A stretch of 64,000 nucleotides of DNA from Apostichopus japonicus (GCF_037975245.1 NC_092576.1:4170001-4234000), one strand, 5' to 3'; shown: positions 13,180 through 35,621, counted from the first letter of the stretch. Made by a program: numbers and translations. The notes: generated by a model from the sequence alone, not told the origin.

Positions 13180-15275
13180 AGAGCAGTAATTATATAATTC
13201 GACGGTCGTTAACATGCGATTTCAGTACAGTGCGAGTACTGTAGATGTCTTCTCGGCCAATGCGCTATGTCACGTCAGGTTTTGTCAGCAACTATAGCCT
13301 ACTGCCGGTCCGCGGTCGAATGGTCGTTCATGAGTGGTCATCATGGAGATTCGAGACCACTCAGACCAATGATATATTTTTCGCACATGTAATTGCACAT
13401 GGGGGCGACAAGCTTTCATGGGGGTTTTCGCCCCCCCCCCCCCCACGCCCCCCTCCCCCCGTAGCTTGTACCTTGTAAAGATGGTTCAAACTGGAGATTT
13501 AATGCGTTTGCAGTAAAAAACATCCACGTTTTGTTAAAATATGGACGAAATTATTGGAGAAACCTTTAGAATAGTCTGGTTAGTTGAGTCAACCATTGTG
13601 TACATAGCATTGTGTGTTTAGTATATTCTGTTTTTCTCAGTCCTCTGTAGTAACTATCATAAATGTAACGCATGTTAAGAAATGATTTAACACATCAGTT
13701 TTAACTGATTAACGAGTACACACCTTTACTAGTTTCAACTGCTAAAGCCATGACAATCGGCTAGTTTTGCCCTCATTATGACACCACAAAATATTTTTAG
13801 ACATTTTTTTGAGTTGTAGAGGGTGTAATGTAGAAATACCAAACGTTCCTTCTTCAAATACATGCATTTTTTGCCTTTTAAGCGCAGAAATCTCTTTTAA
13901 ATAAAATCAATGCAGATTAAAATGCTTACAATCTCAAGTGGGGTCTTGTTAATTTCGTCATTTAGGATTCTGCTTGGCACGAGAAAAGTATGTTCATAAC
14001 TGTGCACAATTTAGGATGAAATATTACTGGAAAAATGAGACGTAACCATTACTATGCTGTATAAACATAGTCTTTACAGCTTCGTTATCTAGCACACATA
14101 CAATACAGCCTATGACTGAACACTTGTGATTGACATTAATGTTGTTGTTTAAACTAGTTTTAATGTTCACAAGAGATGTTATCTTTGTTGTGTCTGGTAT
14201 TTATCTTGTTATTATGATCAGATTCTTTGATATAACTATTATACATTACGCATTAACCAAGCCATGCACATAGTGGTACTAGGTTATGATCACGAAATAT
14301 ATATTTACACAGAACCTTGTGATTGTATATTTAACCTATAACAGGGAACATATGATGAGTACTGGTACAGGAAGGAACGCCGTCCTTAACGAGAGAGAAG
14401 ATTTGCTATTGCAACATTAATGAGAACTGCACATTGAATACGTAATGATTTAGTTACCCCTTTTACAGACATTCAAAGACGGGTCTGAACAATACCCCAA
14501 GTCAAAGTACAGATGAACTCTTTGTGATGCTAAATCTGTGGGCGTGGGACCAGGTGGGTGAGGTTGTATGTGCAATCGACTTATGTAATGACTTTGATGA
14601 TGTATTATTTCACAGAAGTTTTCACGTGTTAGAAAAGATTTCCTTATTACCTCATTATTATGATGGTCTCATACATTTTCTTACAAAATAACATAATTTG
14701 TGTACAATGGACATTTGTAATAATAATAATAGCGTAATGCATTCGTCAATAATACTAAATTGTCATGTTCATCTGATCTGAATCAAAGTAGAGTATACCT
14801 AAAAACAAACAACACGTTTTAATATACGTACGTGTTTTATTTTCTATGACACGTCAAATTGGGAATAGACAGACCCATATGTATTCGTTGATGCTATTTT
14901 TTTATTTTGCCTGAATCTAAATATTGAATTGAATGACGTTATTGGTAGGAATGAGAGTGCGACTTACAAGCACTATTACATGTCCTATGAATCTTTTAAT
15001 CCTTACTAGGAATTGGATTAAGAAATTTGTCGCTATAGTTAATGAAATAATTGTCATATCTGGCGAGACTAGACAATGAGTCGTAACATATTCTTTCTTA
15101 TGATATGTACGCTGATACTGTTTGTTTTGTTTTACAGCTATTGTATCTAACACAAATATACACTTTGATCTTTCAACAACATGTGCTGATGGCAGACAGA
15201 TATATAATGTGCACAATTCAGTATGGTTTTGTGACTTGTAGTTTTGTAGTCCGTTGGAACTAATTTTCATCTGCC
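13180..15275. other. No gene recognised; ACADL upstream region
   Basis: AT-rich flank ahead of the ACADL start codon. A C-run lies at 13431-13444. One splice-like 48-base open segment at 14469-14516 (after TTTTACAG, ending TGA) has no partner exon. No TATA or CpG-rich promoter stands out near 15200. Confidence 0.4.
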
Positions 15276-24165
<8,890 letters not shown>

Positions 24166-26232
24166 GAGAACCAGCTAATGAAACATTCTCCTCTTGCAAG
24201 CTGACTTTGATTACTAATGGAACATCAGGGTGTTAGTTTTTACCTATTTGAAATAATATGCGGGGATAACTAAAACTTGCCACCCCCGCAAGTTTAAAAT
24301 GTTAAACTATCTGTGGGCTGTGTTTCACGGGGGACAGCAATTTATATCGTTTCGATTCCTTGTAACCGGCATTCATTACTTCAATTGATAATAACGTAGT
24401 AAAAGGGGTTCTTCTAGCTTTCAATGTGTAGAATACTACTTTATGACGAATGCATGATGATGTCAGACTCTCATTTTAAGACTATAATTGTTCATTTTTT
24501 TTAATAACTAATGGACATGAAATTTCAAACTAAGGTACCGTAGTGACTTTCGATTACCTTATTTTATTGTTAGTAATATAATACCGAAGATGAGGGGAAC
24601 CAAAGAGGTTTCCATTTCATATTATTTGTAATTCATTCTAAGCGCGGCCCTTAGGAAACAGCTTTGGTGTACGATTAATGGCTGGAATGCTTCTTTAACG
24701 ACGATCTCATAATAACGTCACTCTCTTGGTTACAACCAACTGGTCATTGCTATGACATTGCTTTGTTATATCTTATAGGAAATGATGGTGAGAAAATAAT
24801 TTTAAAATGTTATGAATTCAGACCACTATCGGCTACATGATACATCAAAGACATGGGACCGAATATACTTCCTAGACAATTTTATAAAACCTCATAAGCA
24901 TGCTTACTTTGGCAAAAACGCAAATGTAAGCCAATGTACCATGCTTAACAGTTAAAATATCAACATTTGTCCCTCGGAGGTAACGAAACGACGATAACCA
25001 TTATCAAAATGTTTCTGTGACTTTCTTATGTAATAATGTTTATTCATGACCTTAATCATGATAATATCACATTGAGAGCTATAAAACGTATATCAGCCCA
25101 CAATAATAGGTTTTCCTTGTTTTTCAGTCCCTCATTGCTTTTACGGTTGCTCGCTGCAATACACATTTTGATTGGTTTCAATATTTGTAAGACTGAAGAT
25201 AAAAAAAATAACATTCAATTGTTTATGTTGGTCAGTATCATAAATAATATCCACAAAGTCACCAATACGCTAGGAAATCAAGACCATACTACTGTTCGAT
25301 ATCCAGCACCAATATACGGTGGAATTAAGATTGACCAGTGTGCGCTTCCAATCACTTTGAACCTAGTTTGTATTTGATTCCAGAATAAATTCATCGCATG
25401 CAAATAATAATAATTGCAATAACACGTTTCATTGTGTATTTTTATTATTATTTATGGTTTATTATTGTTACTATTATTATGGTCTTGTATGAGGTCACTC
25501 GCGTGATCGAAGGTTTAATGGTTGAGTAGATAATTCCACACCGACCAGACTGGTTTGTATCTTTAATTGTCATTTGACAAGAAACGATTTGAATCACAGG
25601 GACCAGTAATTGCATGTAACAACAATAAAATCCTTTGGTATTTCGCTTGTAAATGTACATAGTTGAATAACACCACAAATCATTAAGTCATAGCAAATTG
25701 TCTTATATACATTTCATTCCAATAACGTTTCAACATGTACAAGTATCAGCATTCCTTAGGGTATGTTACATGGATATGTATAATACAATTTAAAAACGAT
25801 TCATATTCATATTTTCATAATTATCTCTTAAATAAAAACGTTTTATTGTTATGCTTCTACCTTATATACTACCTGTTTTATTTAATTTTGCACAAGATTG
25901 AAATGGTCTTTAACAAGAAAATGATCAAAAAAGGTACCGTAATCGGTTCGTAATTATCTACCAGCTACTTTCAACAACGTGCATATGATAAAACTAGATG
26001 ACATAGTTCGGTTTATATTTATTGCGTTTTTATACTAACATGGAGTTGTGTTGTCTTGTTAATATCTTACGCTGCCTATTGTACTGCTTTAATGCTGTTG
26101 CATTAAAGCAGTTAGTTAGTTATAGTTAGTGTATGTAGGTACTACTTATTATAATCCGACTAAGTATATGCATACATTTCATTAGGGAGTTAAATATCAG
26201 CTGTGTACCAATACGAACAGGTTATTACAGTC
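24166..26232. other. ACADL 3' flank, no further gene
   Basis: Probable 3' untranslated region followed by intergenic sequence. AATAAA occurs at 25384-25389 (CCAGAATAAATTC), a candidate but distant poly(A) signal. The 113-codon frame at 25036-25377 has no domain. Confidence 0.4.
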
Positions 26233-26241
26233 GCGCTGATC

Positions 26242-26496
26242 GCGTATTTTTTTCCCAGGACGAACGTGGGTTTCAGGTTTTTCAGGAATTTACAAATTCC
26301 TTTGAAATCAGAGTTAGGGTTTAGAAAGTGGGTTAGGGATCATCTTCCTATGAATGTGAAGGATTGTCGTTCATAATCTGGGGTCAAAACTAGGAAAAAA
26401 GATTCAGAACATGTTTTTTTGAAAAAGCGTCACATGTTTGGAATCCAGGGAATTGATTGGCCGATGCCCACGTTCGTCCTGGGAAAAAAAATACGC
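26242..26496. mobile_element. MULE-type MITE with 9-bp TSD
   Basis: A 255-bp element opening GCGTATTTTTTTCCCAGGAC and continuing GAACGTGGG; the right end is the inverse complement with one extra A in the A-run. It is flanked by an exact 9-bp direct repeat GCGCTGATC (26233-26241 and 26497-26505). A 9-bp duplication with long inverted ends is the hallmark of Mutator-like transposases. The 255-bp interior is non-coding. Confidence 0.85.
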
Positions 26497-26879
26497 GCGC
26501 TGATCGCACAAACAGAATTGACACACAGATAAATAATAACCAGTCAGTATAGTAACCCCGACCGATCCTTTGTAGTCAATTCGCAACGCAGAGTCTCGAA
26601 AAATGGATTCACAGATATCTGTAAGATCCGAAAGAAACTTTGTCTAAAAAATAACCCCGGTTTCTCTTGTTCTACTGTTGAGGATGTATATCAATTAACC
26701 CTCCAACTAAAGAAATATGAAACACTTTAAAAATGAAGTAAAGGGTTCCAACCTTTGAGCAGAATACATATCTAAGTCATTTATAATAGTATTGAAAGAA
26801 ATAACAAATACAAGAAATACAAGTACAAACCAAAACCCGCAGCCTCTGTGAGTTCTGAAAATTTATCGAAATCTGCAAG

Positions 26880-27110
26880 CGAACCCTAAAAGTCGCAACT
26901 CGCGAGCTGGACTGTTTCTCGCAATCAAAGCTGTGCCGCTTCTCGTAAATCCTACGGGCTGGGCATTTTCTTGCAAACCCTGCGAGTTGGGCGCTTTCAC
27001 GCAAATCCGTGCAAATTGTGCTGTTTCTCGAAAATTCGTGCTGTATTTCTCAATTTCTGCGAGATGGGCTGTTTAGCAATTCCTGCGAGCTGGGTTGTTT
27101 CTCAATGTCG
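26880..27110. repeat. Degenerate minisatellite, about 35-40 bp unit
   Basis: Six or so diverged copies of a unit resembling CTGCGAGTTGGGC followed by GTTTCTCGCAAATC. Copies vary in length. Open frames on both strands through it are by-products. Confidence 0.7.
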
Positions 27111-30100
27111 TTGCGACTTAAACAGAAACCTTAAAATTCATGGGAAGAAGACTTATACACATTTTCACAAAATAGGGCGGAAATGATCAAAATTCAGACG
27201 CAGGTTACTTTTAAGTATTTTTACGTTAGTCCTTCCCAAAATATTGAATTGAATTCTGAGCTAAAATAACGTTTCAGCCTGGTAAATTTAAGGGTAACGC
27301 CATAAGTAATTCCGGCAAGTTTTAGAATTTTCTATAGTCTCGATAGACTAAAAAAACTGTTTAAATTTGCTAAGGTCACTTCCCTCACACGTTCAATAAA
27401 ACATTGGCAGATACTAAGGGCTTATTCGTAGCCTTTTCAGATTCCTAAATTATCTTGGCGTTTTACCAGTTAACACATAAAAGAAAGAAGCAAATAAAAG
27501 CATTATCAAGTAAAATTTCTGGAACCGTTACGTTCTTGAGTCACCGATACGTCTCTTCAGGCAGAACCAGGAAACACAACAACCGTTCCTCGAAGCACAA
27601 ATTCACGATTCCTCACACAAATATAAATTTTAATAAAAATCACACATATAAAGTACACATGGGCTGCATTGAAGTAAACGATTGTAAATCAGAGCTGACC
27701 AACTACTTTCCGAACCTTTCGTCTTCTCCCTAACACAGTAAATTACTTTTACAATGCAGCTTGCATTGCTAAGCGCGGTGACCCCCTTTTTAGAGTATTG
27801 ATGTCGCCCGACGCGCGTACACGCAGGAAGCCGGTTCTTTTTTTCGGGATAGCTGTCTGAACTAGGCGCTGGGAAACGCGGTGCGTTTCCTCTGATCTAA
27901 AAGAAGAGGTTAAGTGACAAACAAAACTACGACTCTATTTCTGAGAAACGACGCAAGGGCGCCAAAACAAATTTGGAGCTCTGGAGCCTGAGACGGGAAA
28001 ATCAAAGTAAGAAGAATGCATAGCCAGAGCTCAGTATAAAGCTCAGTCATAAATACTAACAACACGAAATCTGCTAGAATTTTAGGCTATAATACTAAGC
28101 ACATATATCACTTAAGATGTCTATATATTTCCATATAATTGTTATTATAAATAAATAATATATAACGCCACATTACAGTTGCATTTCCAAGCATGGAGGT
28201 AAAACAGCCTCCATGTTCCAAGTTATCATTGCCATTAACGTCCCTCAATATAGATCGCCAAGCAACATATTTTAGCAATATAAATGCCAGGAAAGGTGAT
28301 AATTGCAACTTTGCAGGTGGTCATTTGTAGATTTATATCTTACCTTGAGTTAAATTCAAATTCAAATTCAACAAAGAAGAAACTCTTGTCTTCACTAAAA
28401 GAGTCGAAAATAATCTGTCCTTGGTTCGTACTTCAATAAATCCAAAGAAAGATCACATTGAATACGAGAGAAATCCATCATTTGAACACATACAAGTTGT
28501 CAGTCTAACGCAAACATATATCTCACTACACTATAGCCCTATCACGTTTTTTTCACATGCTAGCTTTGTGGTTTCGGCTTCAAGATAAATTTAGCTAGCC
28601 CATCTTTTCAGCGGTGGGCCTGTGATTTGGATCTCCTCTCTTCCTTTTCGACGTTTACTTTTAAGTTAAAAGTCGATGAGAGGTTATTGTCCCTTTTTCG
28701 GCTATTTACGCTGCTACATTTCAATTGTTTACAGGTTCATACTGACTTTGTCGCAGTGCAGGCCAGTCAGTCAATGGAGTTCAGTGAATATTTCATCACA
28801 AAGAGTATCACGTGATCATCATAACGCCTTTCGCGACATGCTCAATTGTTTTATTTTTAAATAAAAAAATTAAGGAGGAGTTTTACAGCATTTCCCGATA
28901 TCGTGTTGACTTAATTTTTAATTTATGTAAAGAGGAACCACTAAGCAAACGTATGAAGTAAAAACGTATATTTTATTCAATGCTTGAATGCCATGATTGT
29001 TCTATGTTAAGCTTTACTATAGTTGATGCTGCTAATGTATAAAGGGACACCGTGAAAGCGTAAAACACTTTTTTTGTATGTACTGTTACGCTAAATGTTG
29101 TTCCTATCACTTTTAGAACAGGGCTAACGTTTCGCACATAGATGTTAGTCCAGAAGTTGTTATGCGGTTGTTGGAAAACTGTTACAGTCATAATTGAAAT
29201 GTACACATTGGTTATCCCATTCCCTATTAGTAAACCGTTACATATATTCTGACTTTTTCGCCGGTGTTGACTAAACAAATTGTCGCCTGCATTATTTTAA
29301 CATGAAATCCTATACACTTAGCGCTTTAATGTATACTCACATATTGAGTAAACTAGGCTAATCACTTTGAGTAAATCTAATTCGCGACAACCAAACATCT
29401 AACATGACGTATGCATAGACAATTTCTATGATCTTGTACTATTAACTATAGTGGTAGATTACGATTTATTCTGTATTGAAATCACTTATAGTTAGTCGTA
29501 TCAAGTATCGATGTTGTAACAAGAATTGCATATCACGTATCTTATATTAGTCGACTAAATTAAAAGCATTGGATTGATTAGGTAAATATTGAAATTACGT
29601 ATGCCATATTGTGATACCACTTCACGAGCCTACTTTTGTCACTGTTCATAAAAATATGGGCATAGAACTGTAAACTTGTATATTCTTTACAAAAATTCAT
29701 CTTAACCTTTCCCATTATGTGGGAAACTGAGCTACACACTACACAAAACAAAAAGTGCGCCACCACTATTACTGATTGGATTTAATATCTCACCAAATAC
29801 AGACAATTGAATAAAAAATAAATATAGGACACGGCGACAGAGACAGTTATTGAAATCTTTTCGATAACAAGATGTTTCATTACTAACAATCAGCTGAGCA
29901 AAACGAACTGTTACATCGATAGGCAACACCATAGTCTCCAATAGGCCTAAGCTGTTTTGCAAACTGCCATGCCGCGGACTCCATTGGCTAGAGACAATCA
30001 TTCCGACGAGACCATGGGTCACAGAGATTACGTAACAACAAAGTGTATCTCATTCAGAGAGATAATAATAATTAATAACAATAATCAGGCAGTTGTTTTT

Positions 30101-30739
30101 ACTACGCTTAAGCTACAAGGTATGTGGGAGATGCTTGCAAGGGCTTATGAATTACAACTTTCACTATTTTTTCAACTCAATTCAACATTTTTAACTCAAA
30201 TTGTGAATTTTGGTAATTCAGAAAGTCATTTCAGTTGGAAAAAAACATAGATTGTTCTTGGATGGAACACCCATCTGACTATGACACTGCCGAGGTTTGC
30301 CCCCCAACCTTTCGATTGCTAAGCTGACTCATAGTATTGTAATGTTTACTCAGTCTAAGATTCCGGGGGCGCCTAAATATTCCCTACTGAGAACTGGTGG
30401 TGGTATGGAAAAAAATGTGGCTTGGCCGTTTGCGTGTTAGTAGCGACGAGCCTCGACCCTCGCTATTACATGCAGAGAATATAACACATAGATAAACGAT
30501 TAAGGAACGAACGCTGAGATTTCGTCATCTATGAAAACAATCAGCCACAAAACCAAAACCTGAACGATTCAGAACGGGAGCAAAGACTTACTTGCAAGTC
30601 TCAAGATCTGATCCACCTGAACTGATTGACAGACGTCACGTGACCTGTAATACGTCACTGTCCACATGAAAGTACATGCGGCTAAACACGGTGACATGTA
30701 GTCTGAAAAAATAGAGGTCGACAGATACGATGACCAACC
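27111..30739. other. No gene recognised
   Basis: AT-rich sequence without recognisable coding exons. Frames at 27455-27733 (+), 28973-29278 (-) and 29732-30022 (-) are about 90-100 codons and match nothing I know. Short palindromes occur at 28190-28215 and 28660-28676. Confidence 0.4.
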
Positions 30740-30769
30740 AGAGCCGTATATAGAGAGAGTTTGGCCAAC
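30740..30769 (+). repeat. 30-bp inverted repeat, left member
   Basis: AGAGCCGTATATAGAGAGAG followed by TTTGGCCAAC. It is an exact inverse complement of 35273-35302, 4.5 kb away. The two face each other as the ends of a transposon would. It contains a TATATA core and has ACGTCAC motifs about 85-110 bases upstream. Confidence 0.9.
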
Positions 30770-31129
30770 CATGTAACCGATTTGGATTGGTCGAGAGGGA
30801 CAACGCCCACACAGGGGGGTAAAATAGGTCCACTTGAAAACTTTATAGCAGGCGACACGCATACTCACAGTGTATAGACTATCGTTTGTGTACACGAAAA
30901 AAGTACGAAATTATGAATAAAATGGTGCTGGGGATGCTGCAATCGGTCAGAACATGGATATTGTTGTTTGATTTTCCGACTGACCATGAAAGAAGAGGAT
31001 TTTTTTGGAAGTAGAAAGAACAAATGGAGATCTAATGATAAAAAGTCTGTGTAGCCTAGGCCCATAGCCATAGTGTAATACGAGTAATGTACAAGCAATG
31101 CGAGAATTTTACGTTCAGACTGGTTTCTG

Positions 31130-31930
31130 TAATTAGGCCTACATTCATGGCCATTCTCTCTCGTTTTACGATCCACAAATTTTCGATTTCATTATGCCAG
31201 CTCTCCTAATCATAGGCATGGCAGTTTCAGTCGCACATATAGCTATCCTAATTCCTAGTTATTGTATGCCTAGCCTAAAAAAGTATAACTTTTAGTTTAA
31301 TGTAAAAGGGTGGGCTAGGCATAACGTAAAGCCCTAATCCTAAGTTAAGCCCGAAGCATAAGTTAAGCCTGGGCTTAGTTAGACCTGGACCATTCTTGCT
31401 ATTACTACAACTGTTATAGCACATTACATAATATGGCACAGTATAAGGCCCAATTAAACTAGGCCTAAGGAAAACAAAGTAGCCTAGGCCTAAACTAGTT
31501 AGGCTAGGTCTATACTCATTGGCAACTTGTGTACACATACAGGCCTAATTATATAGACCCTTTAAGTATGCCATAAACAAGTGCCCAAATTGTTAAATGA
31601 TCTTGGTTTGTGTTAATTGTCAGCATTGGCCTAGCCTTTTTAGGCTAACATGAATTCAGCCTAACTTTTTCTTCTTCAAAAGTATAGCCTAGGCCTTGGT
31701 TTAATTTGGATGCAGTCAACTATCATTTATCAAAGTAGCAGGGGCCTAGGCTACATTTCAAAGACCACTAGGCCAAGGCTAATTATGGTACTGGTAGACT
31801 AGCCTTAGTCATGCTTATTGCAAAGACTACCCTACACTCTTGTCTTGGTCACTGAATTATCTTAAGAGCCCTGTCACCACATGTTGATAAAATATTGCGT
31901 AGGCCTAGCTTGGGCAATGCACGGTTTTGT
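31130..31930. repeat. TAGGCCTA / CCTAGGC word-rich block
   Basis: More than a dozen overlapping copies of TAGGCCTA, GCCTAGGC, AGCCTAGG and close variants occur on both strands within 800 bases, against a background where they are rare. Not a regular tandem array. Similar words recur at 34840-34920 and 51165-51230. Confidence 0.6.
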
Positions 31931-32649
31931 TTGACTGTTTTAAAGCAAGACTTGAATTGATTTGAAAATTTAGTGTTAACTGGTATTTCATTAAAAAGCA
32001 AAACTGTCTGTGCATTCCAACGGAGTGCAAATTAAGAGGGGGGGGATGCAGAATGATACACCTTTCAAGTTTTAACACATTATAAATGCACTTATGCCAG
32101 AAACTCATTGCATCAGTAACTCCTTATTCCCCTAATTGACACCCACATTGATGATTGAAGTTAAAAAAAATCTTTTAAAATTATCTTTAGACAGTAAATT
32201 ACAACTCCCTGAATTTCAGGACTTTTTTTACAAATCAAAGGTGACATGTGCTCTGAAGAAAAACTCCTAACATAAAAAGCCACAGTTAGCAGACTGTGAT
32301 AAAGACGAACCTGGTGAGTGACTATTAGACTGAAATCCAGTTCCTGCAACCACAGCAATAAAGTCTTTGTTTTAATCAATGCACTTGTGTGTTTGAAACT
32401 TTCAAATGGACACTCAATGGCAGTTGGTTAAGATATAAGGTTTTACCTTCATCATGGAGAGTTGAAGGGAATCTGCCTCATCATCTGAATAATGGACTCA
32501 AGGATAGCATCAAATCATGATTGGATAATAATTTTGAGCAAGTAAATATCTGGCAATTTGAAAGTTTGTATTATTTTTTTACATATTATTTAAGCTGTTT
32601 AGCTCACACACAAGCAAATGATCAAGTGACAACAACCGATGCAGTATAT

Positions 32650-33012
32650 TTAAAGGTATTGAAGACTCGCCCTAAACCGCATGCCGCACTCTGAAAAAGT
32701 TTACTTTCCGTTGCTTGCAAGTGAAGTTTTTTTTGTGTCGCTACAAAATGCAGACAGTAATGAAACCTGATACCTTGTTATCTTTTATCTAGACCTGAGA
32801 TGTCCACGCTGCTATGTGTACTGTGTTTTGGGTATTGACCGTGATGTTTGTATTGACTGTACACTAATATCTATTTACAGATGGTAGCAAGCTGTGTGTG
32901 TATTTTCTGGGATCAATGGTGGTGTCTAACACTTCTGTTACACCGCATTCGAAACTAGGTCAGATAACGGGCATGAGACGTTTCTTTGTGTGGGAGTCCT
33001 TACACCCTTTAA
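32650..33012. mobile_element. TTAA MITE, copy 1 (363 bp)
   Basis: Begins TTAAAGGTATTGAAGACT and ends AGTCCTTACACCCTTTAA, imperfect inverted ends that include TTAA. The internal sequence (for example GTGTCTAACACTTCTGTTAC and GAAACTAGGTCAGAT) is shared collinearly with copy 2 at 48956-49322. TTAA ends suggest a piggyBac-like mobiliser; this is inference. Confidence 0.85.
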
Positions 33013-33339
33013 GGAGAAGTATTTATATCCCATTAATAGAGAAAGAATTATGTTTCAATTGGTAGCATGCAACTTTAAATTTTGCAAACATTAGATACAA
33101 TCAAACAAATGACAAGGTTCATTTACAAGGTAATCTACTGCCCTATATTTCACATTAATCTGTCACATCAGAAGGTCACAGCTTTCAATAATTATACAAA
33201 CAAACTCCCTTGATGGGTGCTTGGTTAGATTCCTGCAATTTTCAAGTTTATCAATGTAATAAGTTCTGAATGTGGCAATGTGGAGAACTTTGGGATAATC
33301 CGTGGATAAGACTGCCAGACTATCAACAAGATTCCACAT

Positions 33340-33790
33340 CCATCATGCAACTCCAACTGCTTCCTTCACCTCCTTGCAGATGTACCACATGTCCAAAAAA
33401 AAGTCAGCATTGGTTAATGTAATTAAAATCTGGCTTCCTCCTGAGCCGGCAAATACACATGAATTGTCAAGTACAGAGGTCAGCATGAAACCACTGAAAG
33501 ATCTTCTCAGCTTTCAAGAAAACAAAGACTTGAAGCCAAATTGACAGAGGCCACACTTATACCATTCCACTCTCATAAGATGAAGGTATCACACACACTT
33601 CATTTTGCTTCTGCGATGCAGTGCCTGATAGACTGTGAGGGTCACCCAATGGATGTTTTAACAACTGCCTGGTATATAGAGCTCTGCAACAGATAATTCA
33701 TCCTGATGACGAGTCGTCATCCTGTCATGGCCTTGAGCAAATTGAACCCAGTTCAACACAAAGCAGCTATTGAATTCTTGTCTAGGTACT
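33340..33790 (+). pseudogene. P-element/THAP9-like transposase relic
   Basis: The plus-strand frame around 33540-33790 reads HSHKMKVSHTLHFASAMQCL, then TTAWYIELCNR, a stop, and MTSRHPVMALSKLN...AIEFL. This matches the P-type transposase pattern in which a 'KM.V..A.Q..S.SVA' block precedes 'F...N.WFD.lNSR'. About 170 bases upstream another frame gives LADVPHVQKK, like the family's 'D.pHL.K..RN'. Stops and frame changes show a dead copy. No THAP zinc finger is visible. It lies between the 30-bp inverted repeats at 30740 and 35273, which may or may not be its ends. Confidence 0.5.
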
Positions 33791-35272
33791 GTCAAATCCA
33801 CATCACCATCATTGCTGGTTCCAGCTAAGCAGACCATAATAAAAGAGTACAATGAGGGTTGTTTAATTCACCCAACAGAGCTTGCATTCCAGTACCTTTA
33901 GGCAGCTGAAAAGATATTCAGAAATTGTTATATGAGTGTGTTTGTATGCATGCATATGTGTGATTTTCTTGCTTTACAGAACAGCTCCATTTTGATAAGC
34001 TATGTAACGTGGAAACCTGCCAATCATATGTTTGAAATAGGACAGGCTGAAACGATTCTTAAATGAAAAGCTTAACGACTTCTTGCATTTTGATACATCA
34101 CTGTTCAGGTTAGGCCAGTAAGGGCAGTATGAAGAATAAGTAACAATTAATAATTATCATTATGGCCATTTGCTGTCTGCATAATAACAAACTGAATGAT
34201 GTCATCAGCCCTGTGCTCAGTTGACAGAACTGACAAGTAGGTGCACTATGTCAGTGTGATCCATGAAACCTTATTAAGGAAATGACCGTATAGTATATAT
34301 GTTAATGGAAAATACATAAGCTACAACATACACCAGTATTCAGTTGTTGCAGGGTTTTTTTTTCTCGACAGACCCATTCAATCTATTGCACCTACTATAG
34401 CCTAGTACTACATTCCTGAGAATTAACACCACAATATCAGTCTTAGGTTTGCCCACAGACTCCCAACTATTGCTAACTCTACACTCAAGTATATAGTTTA
34501 GTTAGTAGAAAAAAGGACCAGAAGAGACACTCAAGTCCCCATTAAGGACCCTACGGCTATATGAGAGGAATAAAACCGAGGACATCAAATGTCATACCCA
34601 ATTACAATGCTTAATGTACTCATCCAAAGCATTCTTAAACCCATTCACACTACTTGCAATTCAACCTCAGTCAAACCATTCCATCCATTCACAACCCTTG
34701 TATTAGACTTTAGAGAAAAAGTTATGCCGAATATTAATCCTACTTTGTAACTTCTGGAGTTTAAGACAATGACCTCTGGTACAACGACTTTTGGCAAACC
34801 TGAAAAGATCAGTGAAGCATATATTGTCATTTTATGTGTAGGCCTACTCTATTTAATTGAAGGATCTATTAATGTAGGCCTGATGCTATAGTTGTGCGTC
34901 TGTAATCTAGCCTAGCCAGGACTGTGATGTGTGCTTTTCGTTTGTATGACTAAAGTAGGACTAGTAGTATGAGGCGTAAAATAAACAAGTGTAATGACAG
35001 GTTTTCAGCTAGTTTTCTATGCATTTCAGGTGTGAAGATAAACGTAAATGTCATTAACTAACGCATACTCTAATTCATTACCTGATATCCATTTTGTTCC
35101 TCGTATGCCTGTCAAAATCTGACATTCTGAGTCGCTTCGTTTGTTCGCAACGAGCACAGTGTGCAAAGCTGCTATATATTGTGTGTGGTGTTTTTCGTGT
35201 TTCGCGCAACTGGTAACGACAACTGGACCTATTTTGATGCCCATGGTTTGCGTGTGACGTCACAAATCGCCA

Positions 35273-35302
35273 GTTGGCCAAACTCTCTCTATATACGGCT
35301 CT
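35273..35302 (-). repeat. 30-bp inverted repeat, right member
   Basis: Exact inverse complement of 30740-30769. A perfect CRE-like palindrome TGACGTCA lies about 15 bases further left (35255-35262), and a TATATA core is included. Similarity to the left member stops abruptly on both sides. Confidence 0.9.
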
Positions 35303-35417
35303 GTGACCAACGGCATGACAGTATACTGAACACCACGAGTTCACGACCGCAACTAGTCATAATACCAACTATCGGATAACGTTAACATTCACTTCCCTTT
35401 AAGGAAGGAAGTGAACG

Positions 35418-35420
<3 letters not shown>

Positions 35421-35459
<39 letters not shown>
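35421..35459. repeat. (TA)n microsatellite
   Basis: About 39 bases of AT repeat just after a short hairpin (CATTCACTTCCCTTT / AAGGAAGGAAGTGAACG). Confidence 0.95.
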
Positions 35460-35462
<3 letters not shown>

Positions 35463-35621
35463 GGACGTATCGGGGTAAATCCAACAGCAATCGATTGTAG
35501 CCAAGAGGAAATGATCTCAGTAATCCACTCCCGATTGCATTTGTGGTAGTTCAATTGACCAAACAATATTAAACTATATATAGCAGGGCAAGTTTTAATG
35601 ATTTGTTTCATAACTACTGCA

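Noticed and set aside
14469-14516. Splice-like terminal exon (TFKDGSEQYPKSKYR stop)
   Set aside because: Only 15 codons, no upstream exon in phase could be recognised, and AG-T-rich contexts are common here.
27455-27733. 92-codon frame with many Lys/His/Asn
   Set aside because: No ATG start at its left end, no homology recognised, no splice evidence.
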